From assembly GCA_963753815.1 (NCBI GenBank), contig CAVWDU010000004.1:806001-870000 (forward strand): a DNA stretch of 64,000 bases. The letters run 5' to 3'. Shown piece after piece: positions 16,550 to 26,013 of the stretch. The translations under genes were made by a program, and so were the position numbers. Each line of letters starts with the position of its first letter. Within the stretch, counting starts at the first letter, position 1. Under the pieces are notes generated by a model. It made no database searches, was not told the DNA's origin, and was given only the letters and a program-made list of their open reading frames with translations. This DNA is from CAVWDU01 sp963753815 (GTDB lineage: Bacteria > Pseudomonadota > Gammaproteobacteria > Pseudomonadales > Halieaceae).

Positions 16550-19228
16550 TTGTCGAGGAAACCTCAGAAAGTCAGCCTCGACGCGACAGAAATCGCCCGG
16601 TTTGTCGCTGACGGGTACACGATCATCACACCCAACGAGCGCCTGGCCAGGGAGCTACGCAACCGTTGGAATGAGGCGCAGGCCGCAGCCGGCAGGCAGG
16701 CCTGGGATACCCTGGCGGTCAGTCCGCTGCCGGGCTGGCTCATGGCACGCTGGCTTGCCGCGGTAGATGCCGGACAGCTGCAACCGCTGGCAGTGCTCAG
16801 TAGCGGGCGCTGCCGGGAACTGTGGCGCAGGATAATCGCCGAGGACCCGGCCACTGGCGGGCAACTTGCCTTGCTGCGCCCCGAGGCGACCATCGAGCTT
16901 GCCGCACAGGCAAGGGATGCACTCTTGAGATGGCGCATCGATCCCCGCGAGCCAGCGGTGCGCCAGCGCTTTCGCATCGAGGACGACTGCGCTGCTTTCC
17001 TGGCGTGGCTGGAGCGGTTCGAAGCGTGCCTCGCTGAACTGGGCGCGACCACGCCGCTGGACTGTATCGGGGCGCTGCAGCCGCTGGCCGATGCCGATGC
17101 GCGCGTCGTGCTGGTAGAGCCGGGCGAAATCGCGCCGTTGCTGTGGGAGTGCCTGCACAGCCAGTGCACACGGGTGGAAACCTGGTCAGGCGCAGGACCG
17201 GCAGCGGATGTGTCCCTTTCTCGCTACGACAACCGGCGCGCGGAACTCGCGGGGGTCGCCCGGTGGGTCTGCGAACTGCAGCGCGACGCGCCCGCCGCCA
17301 CTATCGGTGTCGTGCTGCGCGACATGGCCGCCGATCGCTACAGCCTCGAATACCTGCTACGTCGCGAATTCGGCTGTCCCGGCGGCAGTTTCGACAGCCT
17401 GCCGGTCAACTTCTCGACCGGGATCACGCTGGACCAGGCACCGCTTGCGCGCGACGCCCTCGGCGTACTGCAACTCGCCAGCAGCGGCCTGCCACTGGCC
17501 GAACTGGTCGATCTGCTACAGAGTCGGTTTTTGCATCTGCCGGATACCACCAGCCCGGGGATGATTGCCTTCATAGAGGCTGTGACACTCAATACGCGCG
17601 GCAGCACGCTGTCACTGCAGACGCTCGCTGCGCTCGCCCGGCGCTGTGGTGACGCTGCCACAGGGGAGATGCTCGATCGGCGTTTTGCCACCCTCGTCCG
17701 CGGCCTTCCCCGGGGTCAGCGACTGCCGCCATCGCGGTGGGCAGACCGCTTCGGCGAGCTCCTGAACAGTTGGGGCTGGCCCGGTACTGGCATGGATTCA
17801 CTCGAATTCCAGCAACTCGTAGCCTGGGAAGGGGTCCTGGACGAGTTTGCCGCCTGCGATGAGATCAGCGGCAGGCTCGATCTCGGCAAGGCGGTAGCCC
17901 TGTTGCGACGCTGCCTGCGCAACCAGGTATCACAGCCCGAGTCCGCCGGGAGTCGAATCCAGGTTCTCGGTCCGCTAGAGGCCGCGGGTCTCGATTTCGA
18001 CTACCTGTGGGTCGTTGGCCTGCAGGCCGATGAATGGCCGGCACCTGCCCGGCCCAACCCCTTCATCCCATTGGGCCTGCAACGTGAACAGGACATGCCG
18101 CATGCCAGCCCCCAGCGGGAATGGATCTACGCGGAAGGATTACTGGCCCAGTACCAGCGGCACGCGCGGGTTCTGCGAGCCAGTTTCAGCGCGCATACAG
18201 ACGGGCAGCCGGCGCGTCCCAGCGCGCTGGTGAAGTCCTGGCCCCGGGTTGATCCCGTCCCCGCCCGGGAGATCAATCCGGGCTGGCAGGCGGCGCGGGA
18301 CGAGGTCTCGCTGCAGACTGTCGAGGATCACCTGGCACCCGCTGTCACACCGGCGGACGATCCCCCGGTCACCGGCGGCAGTGGTCTGTTACGGGATCAG
18401 TCGCAGTGTCCCTTCCGCGCCTTTGCGCTCCACCGGCTCCGGGCCGAAACCCCGGCCACGCCAGGCGACGTGCCCGGTGCCGCCGAGCGCGGATCTCTGC
18501 TGCACCGGGCGTTGCACCATCTTTACGCTGACCTTGGCAACAGTGACGCATTGCAGTCGGCCAGCGACCCGGCGTTGGAGAAACACGTTGCAACGGCGGT
18601 GGACCGGGCTCTGGCAGAAGGGCAGCGGACCCCGGCTCCACCTGTCAGTGGGGCCTGGCAGGCGCTTGAGCGGGATCGGCTCCGGCGCCTGTTAGGTGAC
18701 TGGCTGACGCTGGAGCGCCAGCGACCGGCTTTCGCGATCGCCGGTCTCGAGGAAGCGCGCACGCTGACGCTGGCGGGCTTGACGCTGCAACTGCGCGTGG
18801 ATCGGATCGACGTGCTACCCGACGGCTCGACCGTGATCATCGACTACAAGTCGGGCAACTGCAGCCCGCGCGACTGGCTGGCGGAGCGGATTGCAGACCC
18901 CCAGCTACCGCTGTACGCACTGACAGCGGACGACACGCCTGCGGCGCTGGCCTTCGCCCGGGTCCGCAGCGATGGCAGCGGTTACGCCGGCCTCGGTTCG
19001 GTGGCGGCGGCCGAGGGTATCGAAACACGGATCGAGAAGGCGTTGCCGCGGGAAGCGGAGGTGAGGAACTGGACGGATCTCAACCGGCGCTGGTCTGCGC
19101 AGTTGTCGGGTCTGGCCGCTGAATTCACGAGTGGTCTGGCGTCTGTGCAACCGCAACGGGGTGCCTGCAAGTGGTGTCCGCTGAAACCCCTCTGCCGCAT
19201 TCACAGCGCGGAGGGCGGCCCCCAGTGA
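16550..19228 (+). CDS. AddB-like PD-(D/E)XK nuclease (TIGR03623-type DNA repair protein)
   Basis: Probable subunit of an AddAB-like helicase-nuclease for double-strand break repair. From a TTG start at 16550 it is 892 residues, matching the family length of about 900. The frame is open to 16331, but that part is antisense to the DAHP synthase gene. It starts with a vestigial helicase part (ITPNERLARELRNRWN) and ends in a RecB-type nuclease with RVDRIDVLPDGSTVIIDYKS (about residues 750-770). A lone Cys in DQSQCPFRAFALHRL plus C-x2-C-x5-C in CKWCPLKPLC form the iron-sulfur staple known from AddB. It overlaps the helicase gene by four bases. Start confidence is moderate. Confidence 0.83.
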   Translation: MSRKPQKVSLDATEIARFVADGYTIITPNERLARELRNRWNEAQAAAGRQAWDTLAVSPLPGWLMARWLAAVDAGQLQPLAVLSSGRCRELWRRIIAEDPATGGQLALLRPEATIELAAQARDALLRWRIDPREPAVRQRFRIEDDCAAFLAWLERFEACLAELGATTPLDCIGALQPLADADARVVLVEPGEIAPLLWECLHSQCTRVETWSGAGPAADVSLSRYDNRRAELAGVARWVCELQRDAPAATIGVVLRDMAADRYSLEYLLRREFGCPGGSFDSLPVNFSTGITLDQAPLARDALGVLQLASSGLPLAELVDLLQSRFLHLPDTTSPGMIAFIEAVTLNTRGSTLSLQTLAALARRCGDAATGEMLDRRFATLVRGLPRGQRLPPSRWADRFGELLNSWGWPGTGMDSLEFQQLVAWEGVLDEFAACDEISGRLDLGKAVALLRRCLRNQVSQPESAGSRIQVLGPLEAAGLDFDYLWVVGLQADEWPAPARPNPFIPLGLQREQDMPHASPQREWIYAEGLLAQYQRHARVLRASFSAHTDGQPARPSALVKSWPRVDPVPAREINPGWQAARDEVSLQTVEDHLAPAVTPADDPPVTGGSGLLRDQSQCPFRAFALHRLRAETPATPGDVPGAAERGSLLHRALHHLYADLGNSDALQSASDPALEKHVATAVDRALAEGQRTPAPPVSGAWQALERDRLRRLLGDWLTLERQRPAFAIAGLEEARTLTLAGLTLQLRVDRIDVLPDGSTVIIDYKSGNCSPRDWLAERIADPQLPLYALTADDTPAALAFARVRSDGSGYAGLGSVAAAEGIETRIEKALPREAEVRNWTDLNRRWSAQLSGLAAEFTSGLASVQPQRGACKWCPLKPLCRIHSAEGGPQ

Positions 19229-22200
19229 CCCTTGCCGATGCCCCGCAGCGCAGGGCCGCAGTCGACCCATTGCGCAGTTTCTGTGTCAGCGCCCCCGCGG
19301 GCTCGGGCAAAACCGAACTGCTGATCCAGCGCTACCTGGTCCTGCTGTCACGGGTGGTCAAGCCCGAGCAGGTGCTCGCAATCACCTTTACCCGCAAGGC
19401 GGCTGGGGAAATGCGTGAACGCGTCATGGCTGCGCTTGCAGACGCGGCGTCCGGCGCGCCGGTTGCCGGCGCGCATGAGCAGTCGACCCGTGCTGCGGCT
19501 GTGGCCGCGCTGGCGGCAGATGCAGAGCACGGCTGGCAGTTGGCCGGTAACGAAAGCCGACTCAACATCCTGACCATCGACAGCCTTTGTGGCGTCCTCA
19601 CCCGACAGATGCCGGTGCTGAGTCAGATCGGGGGGGCCGCCGATATCGTCGACGATGCCACTCCGCTCTACCGCGATGCCATCCAGGGCCTCTTCGGCCT
19701 GCTCGAGAGCGGCAGCGGGCCGGCCCCCGCGCTGCGGGAACTGCTGGTCCATTTCGACAACGACTGGCAACGTGTCCAGGAACTGCTCATGGCCCTGTTG
19801 CAGCGCCGTGACCAGTGGGGCGGCTTCATGGGTCTTCGGCACAATCCCGGGGAGGCCGCGGAAACACTCGTGGCGACCGTGCACGCCCTGGTGGCCGAGA
19901 CGCTCGCCGACCTCTCGCGAGCGCTGGCACCGTGGTCAGCGGAATTGTCGGGGCCCCTGGGCTTCACCGCTGACCAGCTCGGGCTTGCCGCTGTGGAGGG
20001 CTTTCCCTCAGCGAGTCCGGAAGACCTGCCCGGCTGGCGGGCGCTGCACGCGCTTTTGCTGACCCGCGACGGTCGCTGGCGCCGCCAACTGAACAAGCGA
20101 TCGGGGTTCCCCGCGGGAGATGAAGAGGCCGGGCGCTTGCGCGAGCAGGTCCTCGCAGTAATCGAGGATGTGCAGTCCCGACCGGGACTGCGGGAGGCGC
20201 TGTCATCGATCGAATACCTGCCCGACATCGGTACTCTCGACACCGGCTGGCAGCTGACAGTGAACCTCATGCAGGTCTTGCCGCGCCTCAGCGCGGAACT
20301 GCTGCTCGTGTTTGCTCGCCGCGGACAGGTCGACCATAACCAGGTGACCCTGGCCGCGCTTGACGCCCTCGGCGAAGACGACGACCCCACCGAGTTGGCG
20401 CTGCGGCTCGATTACCGGATCGAGCATATCCTGGTCGACGAATTCCAGGACACGGCCATCAACCAGTTTGAACTGGTGCGCCGGCTCAGCCGAGGTTGGC
20501 ACGAGCATAACCAGGCCTATCCCTTGTCACCGCGGACGTTGCTGATCGTGGGTGACCCAATGCAGTCCATATACGGGTTTCGCAATGCAAACGTGGGCCT
20601 GTTCCTCAAGGCACGCGACCAGGGATTCAATGGCGTCACCCTCGAGCCGCTGCAGTTGCAGGCAAATTTCCGCTCAGATGCGGCGCTTGTAGACTGGTTC
20701 AACGCCACCTTCGAGCAGGCGTTTCCGTCGCGCACCGACATTCGCCGCGGCCGGGTCAGTTTCAGTCCCGCCATCGCCACCCGTGCGTGCAGTGAGGCAG
20801 ACGCGGTGGAGATTCACGGGTTCGAGGGCCAACGGGCGGCGGAGCGTGAAATCGGCTTCATCTGCGACCAGGTCCGACATGGGCTGGACCTGCCGGATCG
20901 TCCTTCCATCGCGATTCTCGGCCGCAGCCGCACAACGCTGCGGCCGCTGCTGGCGGAGTTCAATCACCGGGGCATCGCAGCGTCCACGCAGGGCTTGGAG
21001 ACGCTGGCCGAAGCACCGGAAATCATCGATCTGGTGAGCCTGTGCCGTGCATTGCAGAATCCGGCAGACCGCATTGCCTGGCTGGCCGTGCTCCGGGCGC
21101 CATGGTGCGGAATGACGCTCGCAGACCTCCATGCGCTCGCCGGCCGACCCGGTTCATTGCCCCGCCTTATCGACGACCCGGCCAGTGCCGCGCGGCTGTC
21201 TGTCGACGGGCAGCAGCGTCTGGCCGTGGTCCGCAGTGCCGTTGCACTCGCCCGTCATACCCGCGACCGGCTGGGGCTGCGAAACTGGCTTGAGCAGGTG
21301 TGGCGTGCCCTGGGTGGTGCGGAAACCCTCACCGCGACGGGGGCCGACGACGCGGTGGAACGTTTTTTCCAGCTCGTGGAGCACGTCGACCGTCGCTTCG
21401 CGGCGCTGAACCTGGACTGGCTGGTCACGGAACTGGAAAAACTCGCCGTCGACCGCGTCATTCCCGACGCCAGAGTGGAAGTGATGACCCTGCACAAGGC
21501 CAAGGGGCTCGAGTTCGACTGGGTTTTCATCCCCGCCCTGGAGCGCACAGTGCGCCGCGGCAGCCGACCGTTGCTGTTGTGGGACGAGGTGACTACCCGT
21601 GCCGGCGAACGCGGCTTCCTGCTGGCAGCCGACGATCACAGCGCGGCAAAATCGGCGACCCTGTACAACTTCCTTGACCGGCAAAGGGCGGAGAAGGCGC
21701 GGCTGGAAACCGCCAGACTGATGTATGTCGGCGCCACCCGGGCTGCCCGGCGACTGTTTCTCAGTGCGCGTATCCAGCGCGAGCAGAAGTCGGGGGAATG
21801 GCGCGCCCCGCCGGGCGATGCCCTGCTCAGCCCCGTGTGGACGGCCTTTGCGGCGAGGATGGCGGTACACTCCGATCCACCTGGTCGCAGTGCGTCCGGC
21901 CCGCCTGTCGTGCCCGGGCTTACGCGCGTGGCGCGGCTGCCGAACCGGCGCGCGGAACCCCCGGCGGGGGCCGCCAGTGCGTTGGTCAGCCCACGTACTG
22001 ACCATCGCGACCGCCGACTCCAGCGCCAGGTCGGTATTGTCGTGCACCGGACGTTGCAGTACCTGTCGCAGCTGGCAGAACTCCCGGGCCAACTGCCAGC
22101 GGTCACTGCCGAGGCCTGCGACGCGGCGTTACGGCAGGCGGGATTGGCGGGCGGCGACCTGTTGCGGGCCAGACAGCGAGTGGCGACCGCCGTGCAGCAG

Positions 22201-22566
22201 ACGCTGGCCAGCAGGGACGGACGCTGGCTGCTGAGCAGCAGTCGGCACAGACAGTCCCTTAGCGAGTGGCCGGTAACACACATCGGTGCGGACGGTGTCT
22301 GTCGCCAGCTGGTCATCGATCGCAGTTTCGTCACCCGGGATACCGGCGAGCGCTGGCTGGTGGACTACAAGACCGACAGCCCGGTGGCGGGGGAGGACAG
22401 GGCGGCATTTACCCGCAGTGCGATCGCGGCCCATTCACCACAGCTGCTGCGCTATCGCGACGCGGTGGCCGCGATGACTGACGAACCCCTGCGCTGCGCA
22501 CTCTACCTGACCGAGTTGGGGGCGCTGGTGGAACTGGAAGACCTGCGGGGGCCCGCGGGTCAGTAA
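19225..22566 (+). CDS. AddA-like UvrD helicase-nuclease
   Basis: Superfamily 1 DNA helicase with a C-terminal nuclease, 1113 residues from GTG 19225 (start codon overlapping the previous stop, with GGAGGG upstream). Helicase motifs in order: SAPAGSGKTELLIQRYL (motif I), AITFTRKAAGEMRERV (Ia), LVDEFQDTAINQFELV (II), VGDPMQSIYGFRNANVG (III), MTLHKAKGLEFDWVFIPA (V) and YVGATRAARRLF (VI). The PD-(D/E)XK nuclease lies near the end (VIDRSF followed by WLVDYKTDSP). With its neighbour it should form a dual-nuclease AddAB-type complex that resects DNA ends. The frame also contains an upstream ATG at 19171. Whether RecBCD also exists cannot be seen here. Confidence 0.88.
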   Translation: MTLADAPQRRAAVDPLRSFCVSAPAGSGKTELLIQRYLVLLSRVVKPEQVLAITFTRKAAGEMRERVMAALADAASGAPVAGAHEQSTRAAAVAALAADAEHGWQLAGNESRLNILTIDSLCGVLTRQMPVLSQIGGAADIVDDATPLYRDAIQGLFGLLESGSGPAPALRELLVHFDNDWQRVQELLMALLQRRDQWGGFMGLRHNPGEAAETLVATVHALVAETLADLSRALAPWSAELSGPLGFTADQLGLAAVEGFPSASPEDLPGWRALHALLLTRDGRWRRQLNKRSGFPAGDEEAGRLREQVLAVIEDVQSRPGLREALSSIEYLPDIGTLDTGWQLTVNLMQVLPRLSAELLLVFARRGQVDHNQVTLAALDALGEDDDPTELALRLDYRIEHILVDEFQDTAINQFELVRRLSRGWHEHNQAYPLSPRTLLIVGDPMQSIYGFRNANVGLFLKARDQGFNGVTLEPLQLQANFRSDAALVDWFNATFEQAFPSRTDIRRGRVSFSPAIATRACSEADAVEIHGFEGQRAAEREIGFICDQVRHGLDLPDRPSIAILGRSRTTLRPLLAEFNHRGIAASTQGLETLAEAPEIIDLVSLCRALQNPADRIAWLAVLRAPWCGMTLADLHALAGRPGSLPRLIDDPASAARLSVDGQQRLAVVRSAVALARHTRDRLGLRNWLEQVWRALGGAETLTATGADDAVERFFQLVEHVDRRFAALNLDWLVTELEKLAVDRVIPDARVEVMTLHKAKGLEFDWVFIPALERTVRRGSRPLLLWDEVTTRAGERGFLLAADDHSAAKSATLYNFLDRQRAEKARLETARLMYVGATRAARRLFLSARIQREQKSGEWRAPPGDALLSPVWTAFAARMAVHSDPPGRSASGPPVVPGLTRVARLPNRRAEPPAGAASALVSPRTDHRDRRLQRQVGIVVHRTLQYLSQLAELPGQLPAVTAEACDAALRQAGLAGGDLLRARQRVATAVQQTLASRDGRWLLSSSRHRQSLSEWPVTHIGADGVCRQLVIDRSFVTRDTGERWLVDYKTDSPVAGEDRAAFTRSAIAAHSPQLLRYRDAVAAMTDEPLRCALYLTELGALVELEDLRGPAGQ

Positions 22567-22570
22567 GCCG

Positions 22571-23899
22571 TCAGCCGTCGCTGAGGTACAGGGTAAGCCG
22601 CTGCCCGGGCTGCAGATAGGCGTTGGGGTCCAGCGAGTTCCAGGCGACGATATCGCTGACCTTGACATTGAACTTGCCCGCGATGCGGTACAGGGAATCG
22701 CCCTGGCGCACCCGGTAGCCCTGGGCCTTGCGCCCGGTTTTCCCCTGCGCCATCGCGGCAGGCCAGTCGGGCCCGGCGGGAATCATCAGGCGGTCGCCCG
22801 CCCGGATGAGGTTCCCGCGAATGCTGTTGGCCTGGCGCAGCACATCCACCGACGTGTTGAAGTTCCGGGCAATGAGGCTGAGGCTGTCGCCGGGCTGAAT
22901 CCGGTAGTACTGCCAGGGCAGCCTCTCTTCCGGTGGCAGGCTGGCGAGCTTCTGTCGCAGGCGATCGCTACCGATCAGCGGGAGCAGCAGCTCGGGTTGC
23001 CGCGTCGGCGCCGTGGCCCAGCGCCGGTGGCCGGCATTGAGCATACGCAGGTCGAGCAGTGGCACGCCCGCCATGTCGGCCGCCTTGCGCAGCTCGATCT
23101 GCCCGCCCGTGTCCACCACGTCAAAGACCGGAGCGTTGGCGATGGCGGGCAGGGTGACACCATACTTGTCCGGTCGGTCCACGATACTGGAGAGCGCCAG
23201 CAGGCGGGGCACGTAATTGCGGGTTTCCCTGGGCAGGCGCAACGACCAGAAGTCATCCGGCCGGCCCACTTTCTGGTTGCGGCGCTGGGCGCGACGGACG
23301 CGGCTCTTGCCGCCGTTGTAGGCTGCCACCGCCAGCAGCCAGTCTCCCTCGAAATAACGATGAAGTTCCTGCAGGTAGTCGAGCGCCGCCCGGGTCGAGT
23401 CGCGAAGGTCCAGCCGACCGTCATACCACCAGCTCTGCTCCAGGCCAAGGTACTTTCCGGTCGATGGAATGATCTGCCACAAGCCCGAGGCGCTCTGGCT
23501 GGAGTGGGCAAACGGGTCAAACGCGCTTTCCACCATTGGCAGCAGCGCGAGTTCCAACGGCATGTTGCGCCGCTCCAGTTCCTCCACGATGTAGTAAAGG
23601 AACAGTGAACCCCGGCCCGCCACCACGCCCATGTAATCGTTCTGACGCAGGAAATGTCGCCGTGCGCTGCTCAGCTGCTGGTCGTGCACCCGCCCCCAGG
23701 TGAGATCACGCCGGATACGCTCCCAGATATCGACCGGGGGCAGTTCGCGGATTTCCTGCGCCACCGGGGGCTCGGGAGCCGGTGCCTGTTGCGGGGCGGG
23801 CAGCGGCGCTTTCCCGCCGGCGACGTCACCGGGTATCGATTGACAGCCCGCGAGCGCCAGGAGGCAAGAAACAGTTAGAAGTAACCCACGTAAAGCCAT
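22571..23899 (-). CDS. mltD: Membrane-bound lytic murein transglycosylase D with LysM repeats
   Basis: This enzyme cleaves peptidoglycan glycan strands, forming 1,6-anhydromuropeptides. The 442-residue protein opens with a lipoprotein signal (LLTVSCLLALAGCQ, lipobox Cys about residue 19). The SLT domain follows, with catalytic-Glu region LLPMVESAFDPFAHSSQSAS (about residues 121-140) and LWQIIPSTGKYLGL. Two LysM modules close it: one around YRIQPGDSLSLIARNFN, the other around YRVRQGDSLYRIAGKFNVK. Order and length fit MltD. It converges on the helicase gene with a four-base gap and lies upstream of gloB in reverse, as mltD-gloB does in many gammaproteobacteria. Confidence 0.94.
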   Translation of the reverse strand: MALRGLLLTVSCLLALAGCQSIPGDVAGGKAPLPAPQQAPAPEPPVAQEIRELPPVDIWERIRRDLTWGRVHDQQLSSARRHFLRQNDYMGVVAGRGSLFLYYIVEELERRNMPLELALLPMVESAFDPFAHSSQSASGLWQIIPSTGKYLGLEQSWWYDGRLDLRDSTRAALDYLQELHRYFEGDWLLAVAAYNGGKSRVRRAQRRNQKVGRPDDFWSLRLPRETRNYVPRLLALSSIVDRPDKYGVTLPAIANAPVFDVVDTGGQIELRKAADMAGVPLLDLRMLNAGHRRWATAPTRQPELLLPLIGSDRLRQKLASLPPEERLPWQYYRIQPGDSLSLIARNFNTSVDVLRQANSIRGNLIRAGDRLMIPAGPDWPAAMAQGKTGRKAQGYRVRQGDSLYRIAGKFNVKVSDIVAWNSLDPNAYLQPGQRLTLYLSDG

Positions 23900-23937
23900 G
23901 TTATTGCTTGTTTTCCTGGCTTACTTTCTAGAGATCG

Positions 23938-24711
23938 TCAAAAGCGGTCTTTCCAGGCCCGGACGGTGGCGAAAACGTCACTGTCCGATCCCGCGCTGTC
24001 AACGCCCTGTCGGGCCAGCGACGCCCTCAGGTCCTGTTCGCCACAGCGCAGGAATGGGTTGGTGGCCTGTTCCAGGCCCAGCCGGGAAGGCACCGTCGGT
24101 TCACCGCGAGCGCGGCGTGACTCGGCGTCGCGGGTGCGCTCCTGCAGTGCCGGGTTCTCCGGTTCGACCGCCGCAGCGAAGGCCAGGTTGGCGAGCGTAT
24201 ATTCGTGCGCGCAATAAACCCGCGTGTCGGCCGGCAGCGCTGCCAGTGTCGCCAAGGAACGATGCATCATCTGTGGTGTGCCCTCGAACACCCGGCCGCA
24301 GCCGCCTGCGAACAGGGTATCACCACAGAACACGCGAGGATCAGCCCCGGCGTGGAAGTAGGCGATGTGATCGAGGGTGTGCCCGGGCACCTCCAACACG
24401 TCGTAGTCTTCGGCGAGCACACTGACCCGGTCGCCGGCGCCGACGCGCCTGCTCACGTGATCGATGGCGGGATTTTTCGGCCCGATCACCAGCGGCTCGT
24501 AGCGCTTGCACAACGCCTCGACGCCGCCGGTGTGGTCGAAGTGGTGGTGCGTGACCAGGATGCCTTCCAGCCGCAGGGAGAGGCTGGTCAGCGCCTCGAT
24601 GACAGGCCCGGCGTCGCCGGGATCGACCACCCATGCCGCATCGCCCTGCGCCTGATGAAGCAGCCAGATGTAGTTGTCCGAGAAGGCGGGGACGGGGCGG
24701 ATAATGGTCAT
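23938..24711 (-). CDS. gloB: Hydroxyacylglutathione hydrolase (glyoxalase II)
   Basis: Hydrolyses S-lactoylglutathione to lactate and glutathione, the second step of methylglyoxal detoxification. The 257-residue metallo-beta-lactamase-fold protein starts MTIIRPVPAFSDNYIWLL, the classic GloB opening. It has the dimetal motif VTHHHFDHTGG (THxHxDH, about residues 54-64), GHTLDHIAYFH (about residue 110), CGDTLFAGGCGRVFEGT and YCAHEYTLANL (about residue 165). The frame runs open to 24951, but ATG 24711 gives the family start. The divergent neighbours (methyltransferase, rnhA, dnaQ) are the E. coli arrangement. Confidence 0.95.
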   Translation of the reverse strand: MTIIRPVPAFSDNYIWLLHQAQGDAAWVVDPGDAGPVIEALTSLSLRLEGILVTHHHFDHTGGVEALCKRYEPLVIGPKNPAIDHVSRRVGAGDRVSVLAEDYDVLEVPGHTLDHIAYFHAGADPRVFCGDTLFAGGCGRVFEGTPQMMHRSLATLAALPADTRVYCAHEYTLANLAFAAAVEPENPALQERTRDAESRRARGEPTVPSRLGLEQATNPFLRCGEQDLRASLARQGVDSAGSDSDVFATVRAWKDRF

Positions 24712-24786
24712 GGTACGGCGTTCCAAATGGCGAAAATTCGAGTAACATTGTCCGCTGGCGTGGAGAGGAGTTAGTGTATCGACATT

Positions 24787-25554
24787 TTGACGGAACTGGA
24801 AACCTGGTACGAGTGTGAAAATGGCCGCTATCTGCTCGCGGAAACGCGCGCAGCACTCAGGGAGCCCCTGTCGCTGTCGTTCGGCTACCACATTCTGCAA
24901 CTGGGTGTGTCGCGGACCCATTGCCTTCACGATGGTGCGCGAATCAACCACCGCATCTATGCCAGTTCGCGGTCGGGCGGGGACGTGAGCCTGGTCTGCG
25001 AGGGCGACGAACTACCGCTGGAATCCGACAGCATCGATGCGGTGGTGGTGCACCACGCGCTGGAGTTTTGCCCCCGGCCACACCACCTCCTGCGTGAGGT
25101 ACAGCGCGTGCTGACACCCCAGGGGCAGTTATTCGTGATCGGCTTCAATCCCTGGAGCCTGCAGGGCGTGACCAGCCGGTTGCGGGGTTTTTCACGCAGC
25201 TCGTTATGGCACAACCACCGGTTCGTCAGTGAGAGTCGACTCACCGACTGGCTGCATCTGCTGGGTTGCGAAGTAGAATCGTGCACACGACTGCACCACC
25301 TGCCCCTGTTCGGCGGTGCCCGCTGCCGCGCCCGGCTGGTCGCGGCCAACCAGTGGTGTGATGGTCGCAACCTGCCCAGCGGCAGCATCTACCTGCTGCA
25401 CGCCATCAAGCAGGTCAACGGACTCCACCGACCCCAGCGTACCCTGGTCAGCGCGCGCGAGCGCCTGATCGGGCTGACCGTGCCGAAACCTGCCGCGGCA
25501 CCCAGCCCCGTGCCCGCCGCACCGGCACCGCGACACCGCGACGTTGCCGCGTGA
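24787..25554 (+). CDS. YafS-like SAM-dependent methyltransferase
   Basis: Class I methyltransferase of 255 residues between gloB and rnhA, the place E. coli yafS occupies. The SAM fold is visible as LSLSFGYHILQLGVS (about residues 29-43), followed by DELPLESDSIDAVVVHHALE (about residues 74-93) and REVQRVLTPQGQLFVIGFNP. The motif-I glycines are poor, as in YafS. The best start is TTG at 24787, though a GGAGAGGAG sequence lies 16 bases upstream, rather far. Its stop overlaps the rnhA GTG by four bases (GTGA). The C-terminal tail is rich in Ala and Pro. Substrate unknown. Confidence 0.83.
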   Translation: MTELETWYECENGRYLLAETRAALREPLSLSFGYHILQLGVSRTHCLHDGARINHRIYASSRSGGDVSLVCEGDELPLESDSIDAVVVHHALEFCPRPHHLLREVQRVLTPQGQLFVIGFNPWSLQGVTSRLRGFSRSSLWHNHRFVSESRLTDWLHLLGCEVESCTRLHHLPLFGGARCRARLVAANQWCDGRNLPSGSIYLLHAIKQVNGLHRPQRTLVSARERLIGLTVPKPAAAPSPVPAAPAPRHRDVAA

Positions 25555-26009
25555 AGCGGGTGGAGGTTTTCACCGACGGCGCGTGCCGCGGCAATCCGGG
25601 CCCGGGCGGCTGGGGCGTGCTGCTGCGATTCCAGGCCAGGGAGCGTGAGCTGTTTGGCGGGGAGCCGGAAACCACCAACAATAGGATGGAATTGAAGGCG
25701 GCGATCGAGGGCCTGCGTGCACTCCGGGAACCCTGTGAAGTGGTTCTCACCACCGACTCCTCCTACGTCAGGAACGGCATCACCAACTGGCTGGCAGGGT
25801 GGAAGAAGAACAGCTGGCGCACCTCGTCACGCAAGCCGGTGAAGAACGTCGATCTCTGGCAGGAACTGGACCAGGAGAACGCGCGGCACAAGGTTGAATG
25901 GCACTGGGTGAAAGGGCATAGCGGCCACCGGGAGAACGAGATCGCCGACAGGCTGGCCAATCGCGGCATCGACGAGATGGATTGCGGCAGCGCCGCGGGA
26001 GGGGCGTAA
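25551..26009 (+). CDS. rnhA: Ribonuclease HI
   Basis: Degrades the RNA strand of RNA:DNA hybrids. The 152-residue protein starts at GTG overlapping the methyltransferase stop. It contains the four catalytic acids in standard segments: Asp in VFTDGACRGNPGPGGWGVLL (residues 7-26), Glu in NNRMELKAAIEGL (about residue 48), Asp in LTTDSSYVRNGI (about residue 70) and Asp in NEIADRLAN (about residue 134). The basic handle region WLAGWKKNSWRTSSRKPVKN is present. dnaQ begins four bases after its stop, so both are cotranscribed here, whereas in E. coli they are divergent. Confidence 0.96.
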   Translation: MKRVEVFTDGACRGNPGPGGWGVLLRFQARERELFGGEPETTNNRMELKAAIEGLRALREPCEVVLTTDSSYVRNGITNWLAGWKKNSWRTSSRKPVKNVDLWQELDQENARHKVEWHWVKGHSGHRENEIADRLANRGIDEMDCGSAAGGA

Positions 26010-26013
26010 GCGA

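Noticed and set aside
19668..22092. Several long minus-strand frames
   Set aside because: Shadows of the AddA-like helicase-nuclease gene.
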